Positions 52,252-62,224 of a stretch of DNA of 64,000 bases are shown here, one piece after another. Position 1 is the stretch's first letter; every line of letters begins with the position of its first letter. Under the pieces are notes generated by a model. It searched no databases and was not told where the DNA came from. It saw only the letters and a program-made list of their open reading frames with translations. Made by a program: the position numbers and the translations under genes. This DNA comes from Paraburkholderia ginsengiterrae. Lineage in GTDB: Bacteria > Pseudomonadota > Gammaproteobacteria > Burkholderiales > Burkholderiaceae. Location: assembly GCF_001645125.1 (NCBI RefSeq), contig NZ_LXKA01000055.1, forward strand, positions 62,001-126,000, given 5' to 3'.

Positions 52252-53223
52252 TCAAACCTTCCAGACTTCGCCGAACACCCGTACCCAGTTTTCACCCATG
52301 ATCTTTCTGATGCGCGTCTCGCTCCATCCCGCGCGCTCCATGGCGGCCGTGAGGTTGGGAAACTCGCCGATCGTGCGAATGCCTTCCGGATTTACGACCT
52401 TGCCGAAGTTCGTCAACTGGCGATAACGGCCCTTGTCGTGCGTGATCCAGTCGAAGAACTCCGTGCTGTAGCCCTGTGTGAAGTCCGTGCCGATGCCGAC
52501 CTGGTCTTCGCCGATCAGATTCACCACGTAGTCGATCGCTTCGATATAGTCTTCGACGGTCGCGTCCGGGCCGCGCTTGAGGAACGGCGCGAACATCGTC
52601 ACGCCGACGAAACCGCCCGCGTCCGCAATCTCCTTGAGTTGCTCGTCGCTCTTGTTGCGCGGATGTTCTTTCAGGCCCGACGGGCAGCAGTGCGAGTAGC
52701 ACACGGGTTTCTTCGAGGCCGCGATCGCTTCCGAAGAGGTCTTGCCGCCCACGTGCGAGAGATCGACCATGATGCCGACGCGGTTCATCTCCTGAATCAC
52801 TTCGCGGCCATAGCCGGACAGGCCGCCGTCGCGCTCATAGCAACCGGTGCCCACGAGGTTCTGCGTGTTGTAGCAAAGCTGCACCACGTTCACGCCGAGG
52901 TCCTTGAAGGCTTCGATATAGCCGAGGTTGTCCTCGAAAGCATGGGCGTTCTGGAAGCCGAAGATGATGCCGGTCTTGTTCTCTTTCTTCGCGCGGAAAA
53001 TGTCGTCGGTGGTACGCACGAGCGTGAGGATCTCGCCGTACTCGCGGATCTGCTGCTTCATCTCGGCAATGTTGTCGACCGTCTTCTGGAAGCTCTCCCA
53101 GACCGACACCGTGCAGTTCACCGCGGTCACGCCGCCTTTGCGCATGTCCTCGAACACCGAACGCTCGAACTTCGAAATGTTCAGACCGTCGATGATGATG
53201 CTGTTCTCGTGCAGATTGCTCAT
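52252..53223 (-). CDS. Membrane dipeptidase family metallohydrolase
   Basis: 323 aa. Renal dipeptidase (M19) fold with IDGLNISKFERS near the N-terminus, FQNAHAFEDNLGYI, YNTQNLVGTGCYERDGGLSGYG and VDLSHVGGKTSSEA (His metal ligands), then CYSHCCPSG. No signal peptide is visible, so cytoplasmic. It is a stable member of dimethylglycine/betaine clusters; a role on a betaine- or sarcosine-derived substrate is inferred from position, not shown. Confidence 0.88.
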   Translation of the reverse strand: MSNLHENSIIIDGLNISKFERSVFEDMRKGGVTAVNCTVSVWESFQKTVDNIAEMKQQIREYGEILTLVRTTDDIFRAKKENKTGIIFGFQNAHAFEDNLGYIEAFKDLGVNVVQLCYNTQNLVGTGCYERDGGLSGYGREVIQEMNRVGIMVDLSHVGGKTSSEAIAASKKPVCYSHCCPSGLKEHPRNKSDEQLKEIADAGGFVGVTMFAPFLKRGPDATVEDYIEAIDYVVNLIGEDQVGIGTDFTQGYSTEFFDWITHDKGRYRQLTNFGKVVNPEGIRTIGEFPNLTAAMERAGWSETRIRKIMGENWVRVFGEVWKV

Positions 53224-53241
53224 CGTATGCTCCAGGCGTAC

Positions 53242-54516
53242 TCAGTAGATGGGAAAGCGTTCGCACAGCGCGAAAATCTCGCGGCGCACGCGTTGTTCGG
53301 TGGCGGCGTGGCCTTCGGGCGACTCGCGCAGCGCGTCGAGCACTTCGACGATCAATTGGCCGATGTCGCGGAACTCGCTCACGCCGAAGCCGCGCGTCGT
53401 GCCCGCCGGTGTGCCGAGGCGAATGCCGGAGGTGACCGTCGGCTTCTCGCTGTCGAACGGAATGCCATTCTTGTTGCAGGTGATCCCCGCGCGTTCCAGC
53501 GCCTGTTCGACCTGATTGCCCTTGAGGCCCTTCGGGCGCAGATCGACCAGCAGCAGATGGTTGTCGGTGCCGCCCGTCACGAGATCGACGCCGCCTGCCT
53601 TCAGCACGTCGCCGAGCGCTTGCGCGTTGGCGAGCACGCTGTCGATATAAGTCCTGAAGCCAGGTTGCAGCGCTTCACCGAACGCCACCGCCTTGCCGGC
53701 GATCACATGCATCAGCGGGCCGCCTTGCAGGCCGGGGAACACCGCCGAGTTGATTTTCTTGGCGATCTCTTCGTCGTTCGTCAGCACGAAGCCGCCGCGC
53801 GGACCGCGCAACGTCTTGTGCGTGGTCGACGTGACCACATGCGCATGCTCGACCGGATTCATGTGGCGCCCCGCCGCGATCACGCCGGCGATATGCGCCA
53901 TATCCACCATCAGCTTGGCGCCGACGCCGTCGGCAATCGCCCGCAGCCGCGCAAAATCCAGGGCACGGGGATAAGCCGAGAAGCCCGCGATCAGAAGCGC
54001 CGGTTTGTGCTGCTGCGCGAGTTCCTCGATCTGCTCGTAGTCGATCAGCATCGTGTCGCGCTTGACGCCGTACTGCACGGCGTTGAACCACTTGCCCGAC
54101 AGCGCCGGCTTCGCGCCGTGAGTCAGATGGCCGCCCGCGTCGAGCGACATGCCGAGCACGGTGTCGCCCGGCTTGACCAGCGCGAGCATCACCGCGCCGT
54201 TGGCCTGCGCGCCGGAATGCGGCTGCACGTTGGCGAACTTCGCGTTGAAGAGCTGCTTGATACGATCGAGCGCGAGCGTTTCGATTACGTCGACGTATTC
54301 GCAACCGCCGTAGTAACGCTTACCCGGATACCCTTCCGCATACTTGTTAGTCAGCACCGAGCCTTGCGCTTCGAGCACCGCGCGCGACACGATGTTTTCC
54401 GACGCGATCAGCTCGACTTGCGACTGCTGCCGCTCGAGCTCTTTCAGCATGGCGCCGCGCACCGCCGTATCGCGTGTGGCGAGCGAGTCTTCGAAGAAGG
54501 GATTCGGGTTCGACAT
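53242..54516 (-). CDS. glyA: Serine hydroxymethyltransferase (second GlyA)
   Basis: 424 aa. PLP lysine in [18 protein letters not shown], active-site [18 protein letters not shown] and [20 protein letters not shown]. Interconverts glycine and serine with THF/methylene-THF. At the head of the betaine operon it would turn sarcosine-derived glycine and C1 units into serine. The leader carries a hairpin with U-run 29 bp upstream of the start. The ribosome site is weak (GGACCTTCC). Confidence 0.93.
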   Translation of the reverse strand: MSNPNPFFEDSLATRDTAVRGAMLKELERQQSQVELIASENIVSRAVLEAQGSVLTNKYAEGYPGKRYYGGCEYVDVIETLALDRIKQLFNAKFANVQPHSGAQANGAVMLALVKPGDTVLGMSLDAGGHLTHGAKPALSGKWFNAVQYGVKRDTMLIDYEQIEELAQQHKPALLIAGFSAYPRALDFARLRAIADGVGAKLMVDMAHIAGVIAAGRHMNPVEHAHVVTSTTHKTLRGPRGGFVLTNDEEIAKKINSAVFPGLQGGPLMHVIAGKAVAFGEALQPGFRTYIDSVLANAQALGDVLKAGGVDLVTGGTDNHLLLVDLRPKGLKGNQVEQALERAGITCNKNGIPFDSEKPTVTSGIRLGTPAGTTRGFGVSEFRDIGQLIVEVLDALRESPEGHAATEQRVRREIFALCERFPIY

Positions 54517-54540
54517 GGAAGGTCCGTGAAGTCGTTGACG

Positions 54541-54568
54541 AAAAAGCCCGGAAGCGGCGGCCGGGGCT
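54541..54568 (-). terminator. Attenuator-like hairpin in the glyA leader
   Basis: On the minus strand AGCCCCGG pairs with CCGGGCT around a 9-base loop, with one bulge, followed directly by a run of five Ts. It sits just before the glyA start, so it would end transcription before the gene unless it is avoided. No riboswitch core of the glycine or ZTP class could be recognised upstream by eye. Confidence 0.45.
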
Positions 54569-54620
54569 GACTTGTGCCCCGCGTCGTGCCCCGCTGCTGC
54601 CGGTTTGCATGGTTCTATTC

Positions 54621-54796
54621 TTGACGCTCGCCCCGCGCGTCAATTTACGAATTCAGACGCGTTCTTTGCCTTTTCCGCCATACACGTCCTTTTTCGACAA
54701 GTCGGCGTTGGCGTGCAGCCCCTGCGAGGCGAACGAACGTTCGCTCCATGGTGTTCATGCTGCACCGCACCTGAACCTCGTGCGCGGTTCAGGTGC
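54621..54796. promoter_or_regulatory. Stack of inverted repeats between glyA and gbdR
   Basis: Three separate repeats: TTGACG...CGTCAA (54621-54626 and 54638-54643); GCGAAC-GAAC-GTTCGC (54729-54744); and GCACCTGAACC-N8-GGTTCAGGTGC (54767-54777 and 54786-54796). The last is a perfect 11-bp repeat 166 bp upstream of gbdR. In a divergent promoter region controlled by GbdR-type AraC regulators these are candidate binding sites. Confidence 0.55.
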
Positions 54797-54961
54797 GTGA
54801 GCGCGCCGCCGCAGCGCTGTTCTGGTGCCGGTTGTTTAGCTATCCAACGCGATCGGCGGGCAACCGAGGGTTTAGCCTGATGGCACGCTAGTTGCGCTCG
54901 TCCTCAAAATTGCATAAGTCGCCCAGCGCGACATTACAGATTCGAAGGAAGCATTCCCCAC

Positions 54962-55957
54962 ATGTCCACCGATCGCACGGCGTCGCTGTCGCATTTCGCA
55001 TTCATGCCGCTTCCCAACTTCACGATGATCGCGTTCACCAACGCGATCGAAGTGCTGCGCATGGCGAACTACCTGACGGGACAAACGCTTTACCGCTGGT
55101 CGATCGTGAGCCCCGAGGGCGGTCCGGTCATGGCGAGCAACGGTCTTTCCGTCGACACCGGCCCGGTCGAGTGCGTCGGCCAGCCCGATATCGTGTTCGT
55201 GGTCGGCGGCATCGACGTGCAGCACGCCACCACGCCCGTCCACCTTTCCGCGCTGCGCCGCTTTGCACGCATGGGCTGCGTGCTGGGCAGCCTGTGCACC
55301 GGCACCTATGCGCTGGCGCGTGCCGGTTTGCTGGCGGGCTACGCATGCGCGATTCACTGGGAGAACATGTCGGCGCTCAAGGAAGAGTTTCCCGACACGC
55401 GCTTTCTGAAAGAGCTGTTCGTGGTCGATCGTGATCGCGTCACGTGCACGGGGGGTGTCGCGCCGCTCGACATGATGCTCAACCTGATCGCGCCGCGCGT
55501 CGGCACCGCGCGTGTCACGCAGATCGCCGAGCAGTTCATCGTCGAACATGTGCGCGATACCAGTGCGCAGCAGAAGATGCCACTGGTGGCACGGCTGGGA
55601 TCGGCCAACAAGTCGCTCTTCGAAGTGATCGCGCTGATGGAGAACAACATTGAAGAGCCGCTCTCGCGCGAAGAACTCGCGCGGCTCGCCGGCATGTCGC
55701 AGCGGCAATTGCAGCGCATCTTCCGCGAACATCTGGGCATGACGCCCACGCATTACTATCTGACGCTGCGCTTGCGGCGCGCACGCGAACTTCTGCTGCA
55801 AACCGACATGTCGATCATGCACATCACGATGGCGTGCGGCTTCCAGTCGGCCTGCCACTTCTCGAAGAGCTATCGCGATGCGTTCGGCACGGCGCCCACG
55901 CGCGAGCGGCGCCGGCAGGCGCCGTCGCTGGCTGCGGCACCGGTCATGGCGGCCTGA
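54962..55957 (+). CDS. gbdR: GlxA-family AraC regulator of betaine catabolism (GbdR)
   Basis: 331 aa. N-terminal DJ-1/PfpI-like domain (about 10-200) with GSLCTGTYALARAGLLAG and TGGVAPLDMMLNLIA. C-terminal double helix-turn-helix (about 220-315) with LAGMSQRQLQRIFREHLG and ACGFQSACHFSKSYRDAFG. In Pseudomonas the orthologue activates gbc, dgc and glyA genes when betaine or dimethylglycine is bound. The divergent placement with the glyA-dgc block supports this role here. Confidence 0.92.
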   Translation: MSTDRTASLSHFAFMPLPNFTMIAFTNAIEVLRMANYLTGQTLYRWSIVSPEGGPVMASNGLSVDTGPVECVGQPDIVFVVGGIDVQHATTPVHLSALRRFARMGCVLGSLCTGTYALARAGLLAGYACAIHWENMSALKEEFPDTRFLKELFVVDRDRVTCTGGVAPLDMMLNLIAPRVGTARVTQIAEQFIVEHVRDTSAQQKMPLVARLGSANKSLFEVIALMENNIEEPLSREELARLAGMSQRQLQRIFREHLGMTPTHYYLTLRLRRARELLLQTDMSIMHITMACGFQSACHFSKSYRDAFGTAPTRERRRQAPSLAAAPVMAA

Positions 55958-56019
55958 TGTAATTTGCGGTCAAGCTGTTGCTTGAGGACCAACTGCAGAC
56001 CAGCCGTCGACATACCACG

Positions 56020-56043
56020 GCGGGACCGCTTGCGCGGTCCCGC
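56020..56043. terminator. Shared hairpin between gbdR and fdhA
   Basis: GCGGGACCGC-TTGC-GCGGTCCCGC: a perfect 10-bp stem in the 104-bp convergent gap. It probably terminates both genes, though no long T-run follows. Confidence 0.65.
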
Positions 56044-56061
56044 ACGTGCCTCACTTCCCCA

Positions 56062-57261
56062 TCAAGCCGCCTTCAGCAATCCATGCGGGTCGATCACAAA
56101 CTTCCTCGGCGCACCGCCGTCGAACTGGCGATAGCCGTCCGGCGCCTGATCTAGCGACACCACCGTCACGTTGACGATGTCGGCAATCGGCAAGCGGTCC
56201 CACAAGATCGCCTGCATCAGGTTGTGGTTGTACTTCATCACCGGTGTTTGCCCGGTATGGAACGAGTGCGACTTGGCCCAGCCCAGTCCGAAGCGGATGC
56301 TCAGGCTGCCTTTGCGGGCCGCGGCATCGACTGCGCCCGGGTCGTCCGTCACGTAGAGGCCGGGAATGCCGATCGCGCCCGCGGCCCGGGTGATTTCCAT
56401 CAGCGAATTGAGGACGGTGGCGGGCGCCTCCTCGTGCGAGCCGCTGCTGCCGTGGCCGTGCGCCTCGAAGCCAACGCAATCCACCGCGCAATCCACTTCC
56501 GGTGTGCCGAGAATCTGTTCGATCTGCTCGCCGAGCGTGGCGTCCTTCGAGAGGTCGATGGTCTCGAATCCCATCTTGCGCGCATGCGCAAGACGCGCCT
56601 CGTTCATGTCGCCGACTATCGTGCAGGCCGCGCCCAAGAGGCGCGCCGAAGCCGCCGCAGCCATGCCCACCGGCCCCGCGCCCGCGATATAGACCGTCGC
56701 CCCCGGCTTCACGCCCGCCATCACCGCGCCGTGATAGCCGGTCGGCAGAATGTCCGAGAGGCAGGTGAGGTCGCGGATTTTCGCCATCGCCTGATCACGG
56801 TCGGGGAATTTCAGCAGGTTGAAGTCGGCATACGGCACCATCACGTATTCGGCCTGGCCGCCAATCCAGCCGCCCATGTCCACATAGCCATACGCGCCGC
56901 CTGCACGTGACGGATTCACGTTCAGGCACACGCCGGTGTGCTGCGACTTGCAGGTCGGGCAGCGCCCGCAGGCGACGTTGAACGGCACCGAAACGAGATC
57001 GCCGATCCTCAGCGTTTCCACGTCGCGGCCCACCTCGATCACCTCGCCGGTAATCTCGTGGCCGAGCACGAGGCCGACCTCGGCGGTCGTGCGGCCGCGC
57101 ACCATGTGCTGATCGGAGCCGCAAATATTCGTGCTCACCACCTTCAGGATCACGCCGTGGCCGATCGCCCGGCCACGCGGATCGACCATCTTCGGATAGT
57201 CGATCGACTGCACTTCCACCTTGCCCTGCCCTAGATACACGACGCCGCGATTGCTGCTCAT
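56062..57261 (-). CDS. fdhA: Glutathione-independent formaldehyde dehydrogenase (FdhA)
   Basis: 399 aa from ATG 57261. Zinc alcohol dehydrogenase fold: catalytic zinc from Cys in NICGSDQH, GHEITGEV; structural zinc from CGRCPTCKSQHTGVC. The Rossmann motif is YIAGAGPVGMAAAASARLLG. The Phe/Gly-rich loop (GYVDMGGWIGGQAEYVMVP) is characteristic of the Pseudomonas putida type. Oxidises formaldehyde to formate with tightly bound NAD. Betaine demethylation releases formaldehyde, so this completes detoxification in the cluster. Confidence 0.92.
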   Translation of the reverse strand: MSSNRGVVYLGQGKVEVQSIDYPKMVDPRGRAIGHGVILKVVSTNICGSDQHMVRGRTTAEVGLVLGHEITGEVIEVGRDVETLRIGDLVSVPFNVACGRCPTCKSQHTGVCLNVNPSRAGGAYGYVDMGGWIGGQAEYVMVPYADFNLLKFPDRDQAMAKIRDLTCLSDILPTGYHGAVMAGVKPGATVYIAGAGPVGMAAAASARLLGAACTIVGDMNEARLAHARKMGFETIDLSKDATLGEQIEQILGTPEVDCAVDCVGFEAHGHGSSGSHEEAPATVLNSLMEITRAAGAIGIPGLYVTDDPGAVDAAARKGSLSIRFGLGWAKSHSFHTGQTPVMKYNHNLMQAILWDRLPIADIVNVTVVSLDQAPDGYRQFDGGAPRKFVIDPHGLLKAA

Positions 57262-57436
57262 TGTTCGTCTCCATGTCTCGTGAGCGGCGTGCCCAGCCTG
57301 CCTGATTGAAGGAGGCACACCGTCTAACGAGCGTAGCGCCCGCTGAACAAAGCACATGTATCGAACACGACATAGGTTTGGCCGGAACCGACACGAACGG
57401 TGCAACCCACATTCGCAGGGACGCAACCGCTTTTTT

Positions 57437-57458
57437 ATTGATTGACCGTTCAATATAA
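57437..57458. promoter_or_regulatory. BetI-type operator upstream of betI
   Basis: The stretch ATTGATTGACCGTTCAATATAA contains ATTGA-CCGT-TCAAT arms. It closely resembles the E. coli BetI operator pattern (dyad around TTGAT-N-TTCAATATAA) as I remember it. It lies 55-76 bp upstream of the betI start and ahead of the betIBA operon. Confidence 0.65.
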
Positions 57459-57512
57459 AAAAACTACGATGCCTCCATCGAACGACGCTGCCGGCCTCTG
57501 GCCCCTTGCATC

Positions 57513-58100
57513 ATGCCCAAACTTGGAATGCGCGAAATCCGCCGCGCGCAACTGATCGACGCCACCCTGCTCACCATCGACCAAACCGGTCTCGCGGGGG
57601 CCACTCTCGCGTCGGTCGCGCAGCGCGCGAGCATTTCCACCGGCATCGTCAGCCACTATTTCGGCGACAAGGACGGCCTGCTCGAAGCCACCATGCGCCA
57701 CGTGCTGCGCGATCTGTGGCAAGCCACCGCGCGCCGGCGCCGCGCCGCGAAAGCCGACCCGCGCTCGAAACTGCGCGCCGTGGTCGCCGCCAATTTCGAC
57801 ATCGGTCAAACCAGCGGCCCGGTCATGAAAACCTGGCTCGCGTTCTGGTCCGAGAGCATGCACAAGCCGCAATTGCGCCGGCTGCAATACGTCAACACGC
57901 GCCGTCTGCACTCGAACCTGTGCGCGGATTTTTCCAAAGCGATGCCACGGGCGGCGGCTCGCCGCGCGGCAAGCGGTCTGGCAGCGCTGATCGACGGACT
58001 GTGGCTGCGCGGCGCGCTGTCGGGCGAACCGTTCGACACCCGGGCGGCCATGCGGCTCGCCAACGACTATATCGATCTGGTCCTTGCTTCACGCGAGTAA
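57513..58100 (+). CDS. betI: TetR-family repressor BetI
   Basis: 195 aa. Helix-turn-helix (about 8-52): [41 protein letters not shown], the BetI consensus including [16 protein letters not shown]. The BetI C-terminal domain includes the AFWSESMH segment. It represses bet genes and releases DNA in the presence of choline. Leads betB and betA on the same strand. Confidence 0.93.
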   Translation: MPKLGMREIRRAQLIDATLLTIDQTGLAGATLASVAQRASISTGIVSHYFGDKDGLLEATMRHVLRDLWQATARRRRAAKADPRSKLRAVVAANFDIGQTSGPVMKTWLAFWSESMHKPQLRRLQYVNTRRLHSNLCADFSKAMPRAAARRAASGLAALIDGLWLRGALSGEPFDTRAAMRLANDYIDLVLASRE

Positions 58101-58190
58101 TTGCGTGACTGAGCACGTAACTGAGCACGTGACTGAGCGCGCAACGCGGCGCGCCGCCGGACCGGCAATATCCACAGAAAGGAGCAAGTG

Positions 58191-59660
58191 ATGGCGGTAT
58201 TCGCAACGCAACGTCTCTACATCGGCGGCGCCTATGCCGACGCCACCAGCGGAGAAACCTTCGACACGCTCGACCCCGCCACCGGCGAAACGCTCGCGAG
58301 CGTGCAGCAAGCCACGGCCGCCGACGTCGATCGCGCGGTGCAATCCGCGCAGCAAGGCCAACGTGAGTGGGCCGCGCTCACCGCCATGCAGCGCTCGCGC
58401 ATTCTGCGCCGCGCGGTCGAGCTTCTGCGCGAGCGCAACGACGAGCTCGCCGCACTCGAAACGCGCGACACCGGCAAGCCGATCGCGGAAACCCGCGCGG
58501 TGGATATCGTCACCGGCGCCGACGTGATCGAGTACTACGCGGGCCTTGCCACCGCGATTGAAGGCCAGCAGATTCCGTTGCGGCCGAGTTCGTTCGTCTA
58601 TACGCGGCGCGAACCGCTCGGCGTCTGCGCGGGCATCGGCGCATGGAACTACCCGATCCAGATCGCCTGCTGGAAGTCGGCGCCCGCGTTGGCGGCGGGC
58701 AATGCGATGATTTTCAAGCCGAGCGAAATCACGCCGTTGTCGGCGTTGAAACTCGCGGAGATTTACACGGAAGCCGGCGTGCCGGCGGGCGTCTTCAACG
58801 TCGTGCAAGGCGATGGGCGGGTCGGCGCGATGCTCGCCTCGCATCCGGACATCGAGAAGGTGTCGTTCACGGGCGGCGTGGAAACCGGCAAGAAGGTCAT
58901 GTCTCTGGCGGGTGCTTCCTCGCTCAAGGAAGTGACGATGGAACTCGGCGGCAAGTCGCCCCTGCTCGTATTCGACGACGCCAACCTCGAACGCGCCGCC
59001 GACATCGCGATGAGCGCCAACTTCTTCAGCTCCGGCCAGGTCTGCACCAACGGCACGCGTGTGTTCGTGCAACGCGGCGTGCGCGAGCGCTTCGAGGCAC
59101 TGGTGCTGGAACGTGTGAAACGCATTCGCGTAGGTGCGCCCACGGACGCCGCCACCAATTTCGGCCCGCTGGTGAGCGCGGCGCAGTTGCAGAAAGTGCT
59201 CGGCTACATCGAAAGCGGGAAGCAGGAAGGCGCGCGCCTCGTCGCAGGCGGCAAGCGCCTCACCGAGGGTCATTTCGGCCAAGGCCAATACGTCGAGCCA
59301 ACGGTGTTCACGGATTGCCACGACGACATGCGGATCGTGCGCGAGGAAATCTTCGGGCCGGTCATGAGCATCCTCGTGTTCGACGACGAAGACGAAGCCA
59401 TCGCGCGAGCGAATCGCACGGCTTACGGCCTCGCCGCCGGTGTCGTGACGGAGAACCTCTCGCGCGCGCATCGCGTGATTCATCGCCTGGAAGCGGGCAT
59501 CTGCTGGATCAATACGTGGGGCGAATCGCCCGCCGAAATGCCGGTGGGCGGTTACAAGCAATCCGGCGTAGGGCGCGAGAACGGCATCACCACGCTCGAG
59601 CACTACACGCGCATCAAGTCCGTGCAGGTCGAACTCGGTCCGTATCAACCCGTGTTCTAA
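58191..59660 (+). CDS. betB: Betaine aldehyde dehydrogenase (BetB)
   Basis: 489 aa from ATG 58191 with AAAGGAG upstream. ALDH fold with [20 protein letters not shown], catalytic Glu251 in [11 protein letters not shown] and Cys285 in GQVCTNGTR, cofactor segment [13 protein letters not shown]. Oxidises betaine aldehyde to glycine betaine with NAD(P)+. Follows betI by 90 bp and precedes betA by 12 bp. Confidence 0.95.
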   Translation: MAVFATQRLYIGGAYADATSGETFDTLDPATGETLASVQQATAADVDRAVQSAQQGQREWAALTAMQRSRILRRAVELLRERNDELAALETRDTGKPIAETRAVDIVTGADVIEYYAGLATAIEGQQIPLRPSSFVYTRREPLGVCAGIGAWNYPIQIACWKSAPALAAGNAMIFKPSEITPLSALKLAEIYTEAGVPAGVFNVVQGDGRVGAMLASHPDIEKVSFTGGVETGKKVMSLAGASSLKEVTMELGGKSPLLVFDDANLERAADIAMSANFFSSGQVCTNGTRVFVQRGVRERFEALVLERVKRIRVGAPTDAATNFGPLVSAAQLQKVLGYIESGKQEGARLVAGGKRLTEGHFGQGQYVEPTVFTDCHDDMRIVREEIFGPVMSILVFDDEDEAIARANRTAYGLAAGVVTENLSRAHRVIHRLEAGICWINTWGESPAEMPVGGYKQSGVGRENGITTLEHYTRIKSVQVELGPYQPVF

Positions 59661-59672
59661 GGAGTGTTGACG

Positions 59673-61358
59673 ATGGCTGCGAACGAATACGACTACATCA
59701 TCGTGGGCGCGGGTTCGGCGGGCAACGTGCTCGCCTCGCGCCTGACCGAAGACGCGGACGTGACCGTGCTGCTGCTCGAAGCGGGCGGCCCCGACTACCG
59801 CTTCGACTTCCGCACGCAGATGCCGGCCGCGCTCGCGTATCCGCTGCAAGGGCGCCGCTACAACTGGGCTTACGAAACCGACCCCGAGCCGCATATGAAC
59901 AACCGCCGCATGGAATGCGGCCGCGGCAAGGGGCTCGGCGGATCGTCGCTGATCAACGGCATGTGCTATATCCGCGGCAATGCGCTCGATTACGACGGCT
60001 GGGCCGCGCAACCCGGTCTGGAAAACTGGACCTATCTGGACTGCCTGCCGTACTTCCGCAAAGCCGAAACGCGCGACGTCGGCCCGAACCCGTACCACGG
60101 CGGCGACGGCCCCGTGCATGTCACCACCAGCAAGCCCGGCAACAATCCGCTCTTTGCTGCCATGGTCGAAGCCGGCGTCCAGGCGGGCTTTCCGCGCACG
60201 GACGATCTGAACGGCTACCAGCAGGAAGGTTTCGGCCCGATGGATCGCACGGTCACCGCCAAGGGCCGGCGCGCCAGCACGGCGCGCGGCTATCTGGATC
60301 GCGCGAAATCGCGGGCCAATCTGACCATCGTCACGCACGCCGTCACCGACCGCGTGCTGTTCTCCGGCAAGCGCGCGGTCGGCGTCGCGTATCTGCATCA
60401 CGGCAATGCGATGAAGGCGCATGCGCGGCGCGAGGTGCTGGTGTGCAGCGGCGCGATTGCATCGCCGCAACTGCTGCAGCGTTCCGGCGTGGGCCGCGCC
60501 ACCTGGCTGCGCGAACTCGACGTGCCGCTCGTGCACGATCTGCCCGGCGTCGGTGAGAATCTTCAGGACCACCTGGAGATGTATATCCAGTACGAGTGCA
60601 AGGAGCCCGTGTCGCTCTACCCCGCGTTGCAGTGGTGGAACCAGCCGGCCATCGGACTCGAATGGATGCTGAACGGCACGGGTATCGGCGCGAGCAACCA
60701 GTTCGAAGCGGGTGGCTTTATCCGCACGCGCGACGACGACCTGTGGCCGAACATCCAGTATCACTTCCTGCCGGTCGCGATTAATTACAACGGCTCGAAT
60801 GCGATCAAGATGCATGGCTTCCAGGCACACGTCGGGTCGATGCGCTCGCCCAGCCGTGGCCGCGTGAAGCTCACGTCGCGCGATCCGAACGCGCACCCGA
60901 GCATCCTGTTCAACTACATGGCCGATCCGCTCGACTGGCGCGAGTTCCGCGACGGCATCCGCATCACGCGCGAGATCATGCGCCAGCCGGCACTTGACCG
61001 TTATCGTGGCCGCGAACTGAACCCCGGCGCCGAACTGACCACCGACGAGCAACTCGACGCCTTCGTGCGCATGCGCGCGGAGACGGCGTTTCATCCGTCG
61101 TGCTCGTGCAAGATGGGCTATGACGACATGGCGGTGGTGGATAGCGAGGGGCGCGTGCACGGCATGGAGGCGCTGCGCGTGGTCGATGCGTCGATCATGC
61201 CGCGCATCACGACCGGCAATCTGAACGCACCGACCATCATGCTGGCGGAGAAAATTGCCGACCGGATTCGCGGACGCGCGGCACTGGCGCGCGTGGCGAC
61301 GCCCTACTTCGTGGCGAACGGCATGCCGTCGAGGAAACGGGAGACCGCGGCCGTGTAA
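59673..61358 (+). CDS. betA: Choline dehydrogenase (BetA)
   Basis: 561 aa from ATG 59673 with AAGGAGTG upstream. GMC oxidoreductase: FAD motif [19 protein letters not shown], signature [20 protein letters not shown], and C-terminal active site with His in CSCKMGYDD and the [18 protein letters not shown] close. It oxidises choline to betaine aldehyde at the inner membrane, feeding the respiratory chain. Last gene of betIBA. Confidence 0.95.
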   Translation: MAANEYDYIIVGAGSAGNVLASRLTEDADVTVLLLEAGGPDYRFDFRTQMPAALAYPLQGRRYNWAYETDPEPHMNNRRMECGRGKGLGGSSLINGMCYIRGNALDYDGWAAQPGLENWTYLDCLPYFRKAETRDVGPNPYHGGDGPVHVTTSKPGNNPLFAAMVEAGVQAGFPRTDDLNGYQQEGFGPMDRTVTAKGRRASTARGYLDRAKSRANLTIVTHAVTDRVLFSGKRAVGVAYLHHGNAMKAHARREVLVCSGAIASPQLLQRSGVGRATWLRELDVPLVHDLPGVGENLQDHLEMYIQYECKEPVSLYPALQWWNQPAIGLEWMLNGTGIGASNQFEAGGFIRTRDDDLWPNIQYHFLPVAINYNGSNAIKMHGFQAHVGSMRSPSRGRVKLTSRDPNAHPSILFNYMADPLDWREFRDGIRITREIMRQPALDRYRGRELNPGAELTTDEQLDAFVRMRAETAFHPSCSCKMGYDDMAVVDSEGRVHGMEALRVVDASIMPRITTGNLNAPTIMLAEKIADRIRGRAALARVATPYFVANGMPSRKRETAAV

Positions 61359-61403
61359 GCCAGCCGCGGTCAGCCGCGAACACACGTTAGAGACGAGACT
61401 GCC

Positions 61404-62162
61404 TCACCACGGAATCACTTCGTTTTCCCAGCGCGTGTATGTCCCGGTGGGGCCATCCGCGCCGAGCAGCGCGACGCGCACCGCCCCGCGAGCGCCTTGC
61501 TCGACCGTTTCGGGGCCGGAATAGCCGTTGAGGTTCGTGCGGGTATAGCCGGGCGAGACCGCATTGACCTTGATCCCCTCCGGCGCCAGCTCGATCGCCA
61601 TGGCTACGGTCAAAGCATTGAGCGCGGTCTTGGATGCCGGGTAGACGGGGCCAAAAATCGCACGGGGGGCGTAGCCGGGATCCGAGTTCGACGTGAGCGA
61701 CCCAACGCCGCTCGACACGTTGACGATGCTGGCGCCCGGCGTTTCGCGCAGCAGCGGCAGCATCGCCTGATACACGGTGATCACGCCGAACACGTTGGTT
61801 TCCCACACCGCGCGCATTTCGTCGAGTGAGACGTTGCTCGGGCGGGTCGTCTTCACGTACTCCTCGACGGTCTGGCCGGGCAGCCCCCTCGTATTCGAAA
61901 TCGCCGCGTTCTGGATCAGCACGTCGAGGCGGCCGAACTCATCGCGCACGCGCTTCGCGGCCGCGGTCACCGAAGCCTGATCTGTCACGTCGAGCTGGAG
62001 CGCGTGAGCGTTCGGCCCGACTTCGCTTGCCGCGGCCTGGCCGCGCTCGAAATTGCGCGATCCGACCAGCACCGTGAAATCATGCGCCGCGAGATCCTTG
62101 GCGATCTGAAGTCCGATTCCCTGATTCGCTCCGGTGACGAGAGCAACGCGTTTGTCCTGCAT
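61404..62162 (-). CDS. Short-chain dehydrogenase/reductase (SDR) family protein
   Basis: 252 aa from ATG 62162. N-terminal cofactor motif TGANQGIGLQIAKDLA, NAAIS after strand 4, Ser in IVNVSSGVGSL and the catalytic YPASKTALN motif. A basic residue after strand 2 (GSRNFERG) suggests NADPH. Related to plant-like carbonyl reductases with SDR fold. Converges on betA. Substrate unknown. Confidence 0.88.
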   Translation of the reverse strand: MQDKRVALVTGANQGIGLQIAKDLAAHDFTVLVGSRNFERGQAAASEVGPNAHALQLDVTDQASVTAAAKRVRDEFGRLDVLIQNAAISNTRGLPGQTVEEYVKTTRPSNVSLDEMRAVWETNVFGVITVYQAMLPLLRETPGASIVNVSSGVGSLTSNSDPGYAPRAIFGPVYPASKTALNALTVAMAIELAPEGIKVNAVSPGYTRTNLNGYSGPETVEQGARGAVRVALLGADGPTGTYTRWENEVIPW

Positions 62163-62224
62163 GGCAAGCTCCTTACTGTGTTGCGCTGTATTGCGCGGAA
62201 ATCCTTTGCCGCCCGATTGTTCGA

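Noticed and set aside
51706-54570. A 954-codon plus-strand open frame across DUF5943, dipeptidase and glyA
   Set aside because: Shadow of three convincing minus-strand genes; composition is typical of antisense reading in GC-rich DNA.
54541-54760. Possible glycine or ZTP riboswitch in the glyA leader
   Set aside because: The conserved cores of these classes were not found by eye; only an attenuator-like hairpin can be supported.
58089-61385. A 1098-codon minus-strand open frame opposite betB and betA
   Set aside because: It is antisense to two well-supported enzymes, is rich in Arg, His, Ala and Asp as expected for a GC-rich shadow frame, and has no domain or ribosome site.
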